Positions 41,448-49,854 of a DNA stretch of 64,000 nt are shown piece after piece (positions within the stretch are counted from its first letter, which is position 1; each line of letters starts with the position of its first letter). The notes under the pieces are model-generated. The model was not told the origin of the DNA. It made no database searches and worked only from the letters and a program-made list of their open reading frames with translations. Source of the stretch: Gemmatimonadales bacterium (GTDB lineage: Bacteria; Gemmatimonadota; Gemmatimonadetes; Longimicrobiales; Gaopeijiaceae). Position numbers and translations under genes: made by a program. The stretch covers positions 20,050 through 84,049 of the forward strand of contig REBS01000121.1 of the NCBI GenBank assembly GCA_007692605.1. Direction: 5' to 3'.

Positions 41448-44171
41448 TCACCACGGCGCGCCCGGCACCGAGCTGTACGACCCGTGGAAGAGGGCGTTCA
41501 GGAAGAGGCGGTTCGTCCCGTACCAGTAGCCGCGGAAATTCGGGTTGTCGAGAAAGAGCAGGACGCTTCCGCCCCCCACCTGGTCGATCAGCACCGACGC
41601 CGTCCCCCGGAGCCGCTCCAGGTTCCGCTCCGAGATGTATCCGCTCAGGTGCGGGTCCTCGGTGAGCTGCACCACCGTGCTGTAGGGGTTCGAGGCCGGC
41701 GGGTACAGGAAGCTGTGATCGCGCCAGACGGGAAGGGTCCTTCGGTGGAGCCCGAAGCCGAGCGGATGGGTGATGTCGACATCGGCCTCGTAGATCGAGC
41801 CCCCGATCTGCTGGGCGCCCGAGATCACCCCGGCATCGGCCCAGTCGCGTCGGCCCAGAGGCACGTCCTCCCAATCGTCGGGGAGGAGGTCTCCGGCGCC
41901 CTCTCGATCGGCGGCGATCCGCGGGGCGAAGCCCTGCCCCACCGCCCAGTTCGCCGCGGAACGGATCGCGACCAGCGTCCCCCCGCGCTGCAGCCAGCGG
42001 CGCAGATCCTCTCGCTGCCCCTCGCTCAGGAAGTTGTAGTTGCCCGAGGCCAGCACCACGTGCGTGTACTCGTCGAAGTTGATCCGGCCCACCTGATCGC
42101 GGTCGACCTTGGTGATCGGCAGGTCCACCCGCGTGTCGAGCAGGTGCCAGATCTGCCCGGCCTCGTTCGCCGACACCCCGCTCCCCACGATCATGAGCGG
42201 TCGTGGAGGCGTCATCGGACGCACGTTGCCACTCCCCAGGTCGATCCCCGCGAGCGAATAGCCGGTCTCGGTCGCCTGGAAGGGGACCCCGGAGCGCATC
42301 TCCGCCTCGAGGATCAGTGCGTGGAGCTCGTCGGGCTCCACCGACTGGAGCTGCAGGGGAATCGAGATCGAGCCGGCGGGATACTCGTACGCGCCCAGGT
42401 TCGTGCTCGCAGTGAAGGGCTGGAGCGAGGCTTCGGCCCTCACCCCGCGGGCAAGCAGGTACTGCAGGGCGCGCGGCGCGTAGTAGTCGCTCCAGTCCAG
42501 AAGGTAGGCGTACGACGCCCGGGGGACCGCCCCGAGCCCCTCGGGCGCCGGAACGTCCTCCACGAGGCTCCCGAGCGGAAGGGTGCCGGTGAGCTCATCG
42601 TGCCGGATCCCGTAGGCCAGGCTCATCGTCCAGGTCGAGGCGTCGTAGAAGACGCTGTCGGCATAGCTGTCGGTCCGCTCGAAGATCGACCGGACCATCC
42701 GGTAGCCGGGCTGCTCGACGGGTACGACCCAGGCCCCTCCGGCCCGGTAGCTCTCGCCCCCCACCTCGGTGTCGGCGCCGACCTCGTAGACCTCGATCCG
42801 GTGGCGCAGGAGGAGGTCGAGGAACTCGCGGTTCAGCGAGGCGTTTCGGTCCTCTCCGAAGACCCATCCGCGGACGGGAAAGTCTCCGGCCTCGGCGAGT
42901 CCGCCCAGGTAGAAGTCGCGCTGGTACTCGAGGAGCCGCTCCTTCTCTTCGACCGAGGCGCGGACGGTCGCCAGCGAGGTGCGCAGCTGGTTGCGGATCG
43001 CGAAGCCGAAGCTGAGCTCCCCGTGATGCGAGCTGCTCTGCAGGTGACCGCGCGCGCTGGCCTGCTCGAAGACGAGGCCCAGTCCGCCCAGGAAGTTGGG
43101 GTAGGTGGAGCCGTATCCGGGATAGGTGTTGTCGAAGACCTCCTTGGTGAAATAGAGCGATCCCAGCTCGTCGAGCGACTCCGCCCAGTAGTCGGCGAAG
43201 CGCAGGGTGATGTCGGTGTAGAGCTCCTCGGGAAGGAGGGGATTCCAGGAGCCCTCGGGCTTCGTCGGCTCGAAGAAGTAGGTGCTGTTCGTGCCCATCT
43301 CGTGGTAGTCGGTGACCACGTTGGGGCGCCACTGGTGGTGGAAGTCGATGCGCGCCCGGCTCTCGGGCGCCTGCAGGGGGAGCCAGTCGCGGTTCAGGTC
43401 GAACCAGTAGTGGTGCGTGCGGCCCCCGGGCCAGACCTCGTTGTGCTCCCGATCGAGGGGATCCGCCACGAAGGGATCCGACTTGTGCATGTTGGCCCAG
43501 TGGGTGTGCCGGTCGCGGCCGTCCGGGTTCAGGACCGGCTCGATGTGGAACACCCCTTCGGCCAGGTAGCCGGCCACCTCGTCGAGCTCCGAGGCGGCGA
43601 GCCAGTAGGCCTGGAGCATCGCGACCTCCGACGACGACGTCTCGTTGCCGTGCACCCCGTAGCCCAGGTGGACGATGACCGGGCGGTCGGCGGCGGGGAC
43701 CGGGCCGGAGTCGGCATCGAGCGCCCGCAGGTGCGTCTGGCGGATCTCGTCGAGGCGCTGGTGGTTGGCGGGCGAGGTGACGGTGATCACCGGCATGACG
43801 CGGTGCTCGACCGTGCGACCGATCTCCTGGTAGCTGACCCGGTCCGAGAGCCGTGCCAGCTCGCGGAAGTACGCCACGATCTGATCATGGCGGGTGTGGT
43901 GGGTCCCGATCTCGTAGCCCAGGAACTCCTGCGGCGAGGGAATGTCGGCGCTGAACCGCTGGCCCTCGGGAAAGAGCTCCTCGAGGGTGAAGTGCGGCTG
44001 CTCGTGGGGGTCCGGGGTCATCTGAGCGGCGGGCTGGGCCTGCTGGGCGCCCACCCCCGAGGCGGATACGAGTAGCACTGCCAGGGCAAGGGCGAGAACC
44101 GGGTGAAGCGCGCGCTGGGACACCGGACGCAGGAGCGGGCGGATCGTGGCGAAGCGATGAAGCACGGTCAT
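41448..44171 (-). CDS. M14 family zinc carboxypeptidase-like protein (secreted)
   Basis: Signal peptide; HLGYGVHGNETSSSEVAMLQAYWL, FHIEPVLNPDGRDRHTHWANMHKSDPF, VVTDYHEMGTNSTYFFEP. Confidence 0.9.
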   Translation of the reverse strand: MTVLHRFATIRPLLRPVSQRALHPVLALALAVLLVSASGVGAQQAQPAAQMTPDPHEQPHFTLEELFPEGQRFSADIPSPQEFLGYEIGTHHTRHDQIVAYFRELARLSDRVSYQEIGRTVEHRVMPVITVTSPANHQRLDEIRQTHLRALDADSGPVPAADRPVIVHLGYGVHGNETSSSEVAMLQAYWLAASELDEVAGYLAEGVFHIEPVLNPDGRDRHTHWANMHKSDPFVADPLDREHNEVWPGGRTHHYWFDLNRDWLPLQAPESRARIDFHHQWRPNVVTDYHEMGTNSTYFFEPTKPEGSWNPLLPEELYTDITLRFADYWAESLDELGSLYFTKEVFDNTYPGYGSTYPNFLGGLGLVFEQASARGHLQSSSHHGELSFGFAIRNQLRTSLATVRASVEEKERLLEYQRDFYLGGLAEAGDFPVRGWVFGEDRNASLNREFLDLLLRHRIEVYEVGADTEVGGESYRAGGAWVVPVEQPGYRMVRSIFERTDSYADSVFYDASTWTMSLAYGIRHDELTGTLPLGSLVEDVPAPEGLGAVPRASYAYLLDWSDYYAPRALQYLLARGVRAEASLQPFTASTNLGAYEYPAGSISIPLQLQSVEPDELHALILEAEMRSGVPFQATETGYSLAGIDLGSGNVRPMTPPRPLMIVGSGVSANEAGQIWHLLDTRVDLPITKVDRDQVGRINFDEYTHVVLASGNYNFLSEGQREDLRRWLQRGGTLVAIRSAANWAVGQGFAPRIAADREGAGDLLPDDWEDVPLGRRDWADAGVISGAQQIGGSIYEADVDITHPLGFGLHRRTLPVWRDHSFLYPPASNPYSTVVQLTEDPHLSGYISERNLERLRGTASVLIDQVGGGSVLLFLDNPNFRGYWYGTNRLFLNALFHGSYSSVPGAPW

Positions 44172-44300
44172 GGCGAAGCGGGGTTCGGGGTGTGCGTGAC
44201 GGGATCGTCGGCGATGTCGTTTGAGTGTCGACCACTCTAACCTCGCCCGGGACGGGGTGAAAGGAGAGAGCGGGTGGGGCGTGTGCTGGGGCCCTCCCGG

Positions 44301-46430
44301 TCAGGCCGGGAAGCTGCCGTCCGGATTCAGTCCCCAGTGACGGCGCACCCGCTCCAGCACGGCCCGGAAGCGTGCATCCTCACAGAAGTCCCCGAGCATG
44401 TCCCGGTAGTGGAAGTGCATGGCGAGGGTGGGCCAGTAGGCCCATCGCTCCACCCGCTCCAGCGCCGCGAATGCACGCTCCCGCTCTCCGAGTGTGGCGT
44501 GCACCATTCCCACCCCGAAGGTGTCGCCGGCCTCGGCGAGGCGGCCGAAAAGGGAGCGGGCCTCGGGTTTCGAATCCGACGTGGCGTGAATCATCGCGAG
44601 CGCGAGGAGTGGCCCGGAGCCGGCCCAGGGCACGAGCAGCCCCTCGAGGAGCTTCCTGGCCTCGTCAGGCTCTCCGAGGGCCAGCTGGGCGTGCGCCTCG
44701 TAGAAGGCTGCCGACGTTTCGTCGGGCTGAAGCCTGTGGGCCCGGCGCGCCTCCCGCAGCGCGGTCTCGGGGTCGCCGGTGACCAGACGGGTCGCCGCCA
44801 GGTTCCCCACGACTTCGGGCGCGAGGGGATTCAGCTGGACCGCTCGCAGAGAGCACTCCAGGGCGGCCTCTCCCCGGCCGAGAAGCTGATACGTCCAGCT
44901 CATCCAGTTGTGCGCGTCGGCATGGCTGGGCTCAAGCTCCACCGCGCGAGCATATCCGTGGATCGCCGGTGGCCCCTCGTGACGGGCCTCGTGCATCAGG
45001 GCACGCGAGGCGTGCGCCGCCGCGAGTTCGGGGTCCAGCGCCAGCGCTCGCTCGACCGCGGACGTGGCCTCCGGAAAGGTCTCGTCAGCCCCCGCGTATC
45101 CGTATTCGTAGCGAAGGGTGAGCGCATCTGCGAGTCCAACCCACGCCAGGGCGTAGTCCGGATCCTCCGCGATCGCGCGACGGAAGTGACGCACGGCTCG
45201 CCGCATCCCATCGTCCGTCCGCTTATCGAGGCGCAGCCGTCCCTCCTGCTGATGCCGGTAGGCCTCGAGGCTGCCGGTCGGAGCCCCTCGCGTCATCCGC
45301 GCCCTCTCATGAGGGGTGAGTTCGGCTCGAAGCCGCTGCGCGATCGTCTCTGCCAGCTCGCTCTGGATCTCGAAGAGGTTTTCCGTGGTCAACTCCCGAT
45401 CGAAGGTGTCCGCCCACCGATGCCCGTCGCTTCGTGCGTCGATCACCTGGATGTTCAACCGAACGCGATCCCCCACCTGCTGCACGGCTCCCTCGACGAT
45501 GGTCCCCACCCCAAGGGCCCCGGCGATCTCGGGGAGGGGCACGCTGGTTCCGCGGTACCGGAGCACCGAGGTCCGTGACGTCACGCTCAGAGCCGTCACA
45601 CTCGAGAGCCGGGTCAGAAGATCGTGATGAAGCCCTTCGGCGAGGGTGGAGGGCTGGTCGACCCCGAGACTCTCGAAAGGAAGGACGGCGATCGAGAGTC
45701 GATCACCTCCCGGGCCCGACGCCTCCCCCTGAAACTCCCGGGTGAGCGCTCGCACCCGGGCGCTGGGCTCCGCCTCGAACTCCGCCTCGAAGGCCTCGAG
45801 GTGCTCCTGGCCGACCCGGAGGGCCTCCGCGCGGTTTCCTGCGGCCGCCAGCGCATTCATGAGCCGGATCGTGACCCGGGCGTCATGAGGGTCCTCGCGG
45901 GCCCTCTCTCGCCACCACCGAACGGCGAGCATCGCCTCCTTGCGCTCTTCGGCCCCCATGGCGAGGGCCTCGAGGGCCTCCCGGTAGCCGCGGCGCAGTC
46001 GATCCCGCTCCCGCTCCGCCCATTGCTCGAATTCCGGCGAATCCCGCAGCCAGAACCCGTCCAGAAACGGCCCCGCGTAGAGTGCGACCGCAGCCTCCGA
46101 CTCCCCCGCCTCGAGAGCCACGCGGAACTGCCCCACGTCGCTGCGGATCCGCCGAGCGTTCAACCGAAGGCCCCCGCCGACGGAGAGGAGAACGTCGCCG
46201 CCCAACGCCTTGCGCAGACGATGGACCCCGGTGTTCAGACGGTTTCGAGCCACTCTCTCCGCGGACCCCGGCCAGAGGAAGCCGGTGAGTTTTCCCCGGC
46301 TGAGCGTCAGGTCGGGAGCACAGCTCAGGAGCGACAGGAGCGCAAGGGAGTGTCGATGGCTCGCCGGCCCCGAAAGCGTACCGGCTTTGTCGTGCACCGT
46401 CGCGCCGCCCAGGAGCTTCAGTTCGAACAT
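44301..46430 (-). CDS. SARP/BTAD-type transcriptional regulator with TolB/FlgO-like domain and TPRs
   Basis: MFELKLLGGATVHDKAG...RHSLALLSLLSCAPDLTLSRGKLTGFLWPGSAERVARNRLNTGVHRLRKALGGD; SIAVLPFESLGVDQPSTLAEGLHHDLLTRLSSV...LGVGTIVEGAVQQVGDRVRLNIQVIDA; C-terminal TPRs. Confidence 0.85.
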   Translation of the reverse strand: MFELKLLGGATVHDKAGTLSGPASHRHSLALLSLLSCAPDLTLSRGKLTGFLWPGSAERVARNRLNTGVHRLRKALGGDVLLSVGGGLRLNARRIRSDVGQFRVALEAGESEAAVALYAGPFLDGFWLRDSPEFEQWAERERDRLRRGYREALEALAMGAEERKEAMLAVRWWRERAREDPHDARVTIRLMNALAAAGNRAEALRVGQEHLEAFEAEFEAEPSARVRALTREFQGEASGPGGDRLSIAVLPFESLGVDQPSTLAEGLHHDLLTRLSSVTALSVTSRTSVLRYRGTSVPLPEIAGALGVGTIVEGAVQQVGDRVRLNIQVIDARSDGHRWADTFDRELTTENLFEIQSELAETIAQRLRAELTPHERARMTRGAPTGSLEAYRHQQEGRLRLDKRTDDGMRRAVRHFRRAIAEDPDYALAWVGLADALTLRYEYGYAGADETFPEATSAVERALALDPELAAAHASRALMHEARHEGPPAIHGYARAVELEPSHADAHNWMSWTYQLLGRGEAALECSLRAVQLNPLAPEVVGNLAATRLVTGDPETALREARRAHRLQPDETSAAFYEAHAQLALGEPDEARKLLEGLLVPWAGSGPLLALAMIHATSDSKPEARSLFGRLAEAGDTFGVGMVHATLGERERAFAALERVERWAYWPTLAMHFHYRDMLGDFCEDARFRAVLERVRRHWGLNPDGSFPA

Positions 46431-46820
46431 CGCACCTCGCTCGACCGCAGGGTGACCGAGGGCGATCGGAACATGCCCCCGTCTCGTGCTCTTCATCCAA
46501 GGTAAGTCGATTCCTGCACGCAGCGCACGGTGGGGGGGACTCAACGCACCAGGGTTCGGGGGTGGGACATCCAGCTTCGCGACGTCATGGCCGAGCATGC
46601 CTCCGCGGAGTGTACGCGACCTTCCGAGCCACGACGATGCCTGGAACCGGAAGTCCACACGGATGGGGTCTTCGCGGGACGGTGTCATCGGAACGGGTTG
46701 TATATGAGCCGGAATCCACAAGCGTTCCTCGCCAAAATCGACGGTTGTGGAGTTCGCGGTCTATACGACGCCCTGGAACGCCAGCGTCCACGAACGAGCC
46801 GTCCAGTGGGGAGAAACGGC

Positions 46821-46900
46821 TCCCTCCCGCCCGCGACGGTTCCTTCCCGCCCGCGACGGTTCCCTCCCGCCCGCGACGGTTCCTTCCCGCCCGCGAAGTG
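46821..46900. repeat. 20-bp tandem repeat, 4 copies, alternating in a 40-bp higher-order unit; G-rich on the minus strand
   Basis: TCC[C/T]TCCCGCCCGCGACGGT at 46821, 46841, 46861, 46881 with C,T,C,T at position 4; the last copy diverges at its end. Confidence 0.95.
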
Positions 46901-47037
46901 AGGGCCGCTCGCAGCCGCTCGCCCCCAACCCGCGAACGACCGCACGCACCCCCGCCCGCCAATCGCTCTCGTCCCACACCGAGCGGCCCGGCCTCGAGGT
47001 GGAGTGCGTCCAGGCTTGGGTCACCCATGCCGGACAC

Positions 47038-47072
47038 AAAAAAAGCCGGCACCCTCGAAAGGATGCCGACTT
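47038..47072 (-). terminator. Rho-independent terminator on the minus strand
   Basis: Minus strand GTCGGCATCC-TTTCGA-GGGTGCCGGC-TTTTTTT; 10-bp stem with two G-U pairs that exist only in the minus-strand RNA. Confidence 0.8.
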
Positions 47073-47234
47073 CCGGAACCACGTGGCAGGGGTGTTATTG
47101 AAGCCCGGGATAAACGAGTGGTGACCTCCCCCCAGCGTTCGAAGTCCTTCGAAAAGGCGTGACGGCGGCTGCGAGAGTCAGTCCCGGCTTCTTTTGTGTT
47201 GGCTCAATAATGATGCCCTGCCAACGCGTCCGGA
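47038..47234 (-). ncRNA. Candidate structured non-coding RNA, ~197 nt, rod-like (6S-RNA-like)
   Basis: Promoter TTGCGT-N17-TATATT, nested helices TCCGGA/TCCGGA, GGCAGGG/CCCTGCC, AAGCCGGGA/TCCCGGGCTT, TGACTCTC/GGGAGGTCA, CAGC/GCTG, then the terminator; no supported ORF. Confidence 0.6.
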
Positions 47235-47239
47235 CATCC

Positions 47240-47268
47240 AATATAAGTACCCTCCCCTCGGCACGCAA
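47240..47268 (-). promoter_or_regulatory. Sigma70-like promoter for the 47038-47234 RNA
   Basis: Minus strand TTGCGT (47268-47263), 17-nt spacer, TATATT (47245-47240). Confidence 0.6.
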
Positions 47269-47318
47269 AGAGCCGGGGGGGCCACAGCCTCTCGCACCCG
47301 GAGGGTCCGCTCCCCACC

Positions 47319-48884
47319 TTACCCGCCGGCGTACATCGGGAAGGTCACCGCGATCGCCCAGGCAAAGGCCATGGAGTTTCCCAGCCCCGCGACCAGTGGA
47401 GAACCGGTACTCCGGAACGCCCAGCGGCTGAACAGGCCGTGTACCACGAAGAAGATCAGGACCACCGGGAAGATGATGATCAGGAAGAAGAGGGCCTGGA
47501 AGTCCAGTGCCACCGCGAGGGCCAGCGAGAGAAGGAAGAGAACCTTGGTGAAGGCGTAGGCACCTCGCCGCGGATCCGTGCCGCGGGTCAGCCACTCGTC
47601 CGCCAGGAAGTAGGGGAGGACCCCCACCAGCACGGCGACCATCAGCGGAATGCGTTCGGCCACGGGGAAAAACGAGGTGAAGAAGCGGTCCAGGGGCCAG
47701 GCCATCAGCACGAGGAAGAACGCCACCATCCCCCCCGCCCCCAGCGCCAGCCGGAACGCCCCCGGCCCCCGGACCCCGGCCAGCTCCAGCACCCGCCCCA
47801 TGCGGGGCCGTCCCCCGGTCCACCAGAGCAGCGCGGCGGTGAAGAGCCCCATGGCGAGAAAGTGCACCCCCAGGTAGTCGCCCACCACGACCGGAAGGAA
47901 TCCGGTGGGAAGCGGACGCAGGAGGAAGGGCGTGACCAGCGCCGGGAGCCCGGCGACCAGGAGCAGGCGCTTCCACGTCGCATCGGCACCTCCGGGAGTG
48001 GGGGCCACCCGGGGGAGCAGGGTGGCCAGTGGACGCGCCAGCAGGAAGACGCAGACCATGAGCAGCGCGATCCACAGCCCGCGACCATGCGCTCGATTCG
48101 CGATCGGATCCACGCCCTCCCACTCGAAGACGCCGTCCAGCCAGAGCCGCGTCTCGTCGAGCGTGGTGGCGCTGTAGAGTACCCCGACATGCTCCACCCG
48201 GGGGGAGACCACCAGTCGCCGGGCACTGCCGTCGGAGAGGTCGCCATACGTGGTGAAGGACGCCACCGACTCCGAGTCCCCGCCGGTCCTCATGGCCACG
48301 ACCCTGCGGCCCTCGGCCTCGAGTCGACCCTCCAGCGCCCCCACGATGACCAGGAGATTCCGGGGGGTGGACGCGTCGATGGTGGGAGCGAAGAGGGACA
48401 CGCCCACCGTGGCCCTCACCCGGGGGTCCTCCTGGGCGTATCGCACCAGGATGTTCGTAGCCATCGAATGTCCCACCAGCGCCAGCCCTCCCTCCACCCC
48501 CGGAAGCGAGAGCGCCATCTCGGCCACCTCGGCCGTCTGCTCGATCAGGAGGGCCGACGTCCCGTCCTGCTCGCCCAGATCCCCCCGCATGGGCAGGGGG
48601 TGCCGCCCGTGCCCCAGGAAATCGTAGGTCACCACCACGTATCCGCTTCCCGCGAGCGCCAGGGCGAAGGGCTCCATGAGGCGTCGGGACCCCGCGAAGC
48701 CATGGGCCACCAGGATCACCGGGGCGGGTTCGTCAAGCCCTCCGCGATACACCGTGACCGGGGTCTCGCCCACGTGCAGGGATTCCCGCACGATCCCCCG
48801 CTCATCCGCCCGGAGTTGCCAGAGGGACAGGGCGAGGACGCCGATCAAGGCGATCAGCAGCGGGATGCGACGGGTGGAGGGCAT
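47319..48884 (-). CDS. Alpha/beta hydrolase with a C-terminal multi-TM region
   Basis: PVILVAHGFAGSRRLMEPFALALAGSGYVVVTYDFLGHGRHP, LVGHSMATNILV; several hydrophobic segments in the C-terminal half. Confidence 0.8.
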   Translation of the reverse strand: MPSTRRIPLLIALIGVLALSLWQLRADERGIVRESLHVGETPVTVYRGGLDEPAPVILVAHGFAGSRRLMEPFALALAGSGYVVVTYDFLGHGRHPLPMRGDLGEQDGTSALLIEQTAEVAEMALSLPGVEGGLALVGHSMATNILVRYAQEDPRVRATVGVSLFAPTIDASTPRNLLVIVGALEGRLEAEGRRVVAMRTGGDSESVASFTTYGDLSDGSARRLVVSPRVEHVGVLYSATTLDETRLWLDGVFEWEGVDPIANRAHGRGLWIALLMVCVFLLARPLATLLPRVAPTPGGADATWKRLLLVAGLPALVTPFLLRPLPTGFLPVVVGDYLGVHFLAMGLFTAALLWWTGGRPRMGRVLELAGVRGPGAFRLALGAGGMVAFFLVLMAWPLDRFFTSFFPVAERIPLMVAVLVGVLPYFLADEWLTRGTDPRRGAYAFTKVLFLLSLALAVALDFQALFFLIIIFPVVLIFFVVHGLFSRWAFRSTGSPLVAGLGNSMAFAWAIAVTFPMYAGG

Positions 48885-48923
48885 GGCGGCCGGGGTGGCG
48901 AGAGAAAGATCGGAAGGCTTCGG

Positions 48924-49850
48924 TCAGGCGCCCCCCCGATACCCCCGCAGCCGCGCCAGATTCTTCCGGTCGAGGGTCACCATGTCGTCGCCCTTGGGCG
49001 TCTCGAGCACCTTCGGAATCTCCATGAACCGCTCGTCGGTCATGATCCGCCGGAAGGGCGCCTCGCCGAGCGACCCCTCGCCGATGTGCTCGTGCCGATC
49101 CTTGTTCGAGCCGAAGGGGTGCTTCGAGTCGTTCAGGTGGAAGAGTCCGAGCCGCTCGAGCCCGAGGAGGTCGTCGAAGGCCGCCCACACCCCGTCGTAG
49201 TCCCCGACCAGGTCGTAGCCCGCCGAGTAGGCATGGCAGGTGTCGAAGCAGATCCCCACCCGACTCCGCTGGGGTTCGGGAATCCCCTCGAGAATCCGGG
49301 CCAGAGACTCGAAGCTCCCCCCGACCGACGTGCCCGAGCCAGCGGTGATTTCGAGGAGGACTCTCGTCGGCCCCGATACCTCTTCGAGGGCTCGGGCGAC
49401 CCCCTCGGCGTTCCGTGCGATCCCCGAATCGGCGTCTCCGTCGGTGGCATTCCCCGGATGCGTGACTAGAAAATCGAGCTCCAGGGCCACGCAGCGCTCC
49501 AGCTCCTTTCGAAACGAGTCGAAGGAGCGCTCCCACAGCTCGGGCTTCGGCGACGAGAGGTTGATCAGGTACGAGTCGTGCGAGCCCGCCACCCGGATCC
49601 CATGCTCCTTCCACGCCGCCCGATACGCCGAGCGCTTCACCTCATCGATCTCGGGCTCGGCCCATCGGTTCGGCTGCTTGGTGAACAGCTGCAGGTTCAG
49701 CGACTCGATCGCACGGGCTCGCTCCGGCGCCATCTGCACCCCGCCGGCGACCGAGACGTGTGCACCCAGTTCGTCGGCCACACCCGCGAACTCTCCTCCC
49801 TCGGACGATGCACCGGCGCCGCCGCCCTGGAACTCGATCCCCTCGCTCAT
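48924..49850 (-). CDS. nfo: Endonuclease IV (AP endonuclease)
   Basis: LGAHVSVAGGVQMAPERA, VAGSHDSYLINLSSP, VGICFDTCHAYSAGYDL, LFHLNDSKHPFGSNKDRHEHIGEG. Confidence 0.95.
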   Translation of the reverse strand: MSEGIEFQGGGAGASSEGGEFAGVADELGAHVSVAGGVQMAPERARAIESLNLQLFTKQPNRWAEPEIDEVKRSAYRAAWKEHGIRVAGSHDSYLINLSSPKPELWERSFDSFRKELERCVALELDFLVTHPGNATDGDADSGIARNAEGVARALEEVSGPTRVLLEITAGSGTSVGGSFESLARILEGIPEPQRSRVGICFDTCHAYSAGYDLVGDYDGVWAAFDDLLGLERLGLFHLNDSKHPFGSNKDRHEHIGEGSLGEAPFRRIMTDERFMEIPKVLETPKGDDMVTLDRKNLARLRGYRGGA

Positions 49851-49854
49851 CGCC

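Noticed and set aside
46821-46900. CRISPR array
   Set aside because: Head-to-tail repeats with no spacers and no cas genes in the window.
46530-47124. Several overlapping ORFs (123-179 aa) across the 20-bp repeats
   Set aside because: Open only because of the 20-bp GC-rich repeats; composition and multiple frames argue against coding.
47095-48123. 342-aa minus-strand ORF covering the ncRNA candidate
   Set aside because: Mostly an out-of-frame overlap with the alpha/beta hydrolase gene; Pro/Gly/Arg-rich translation.
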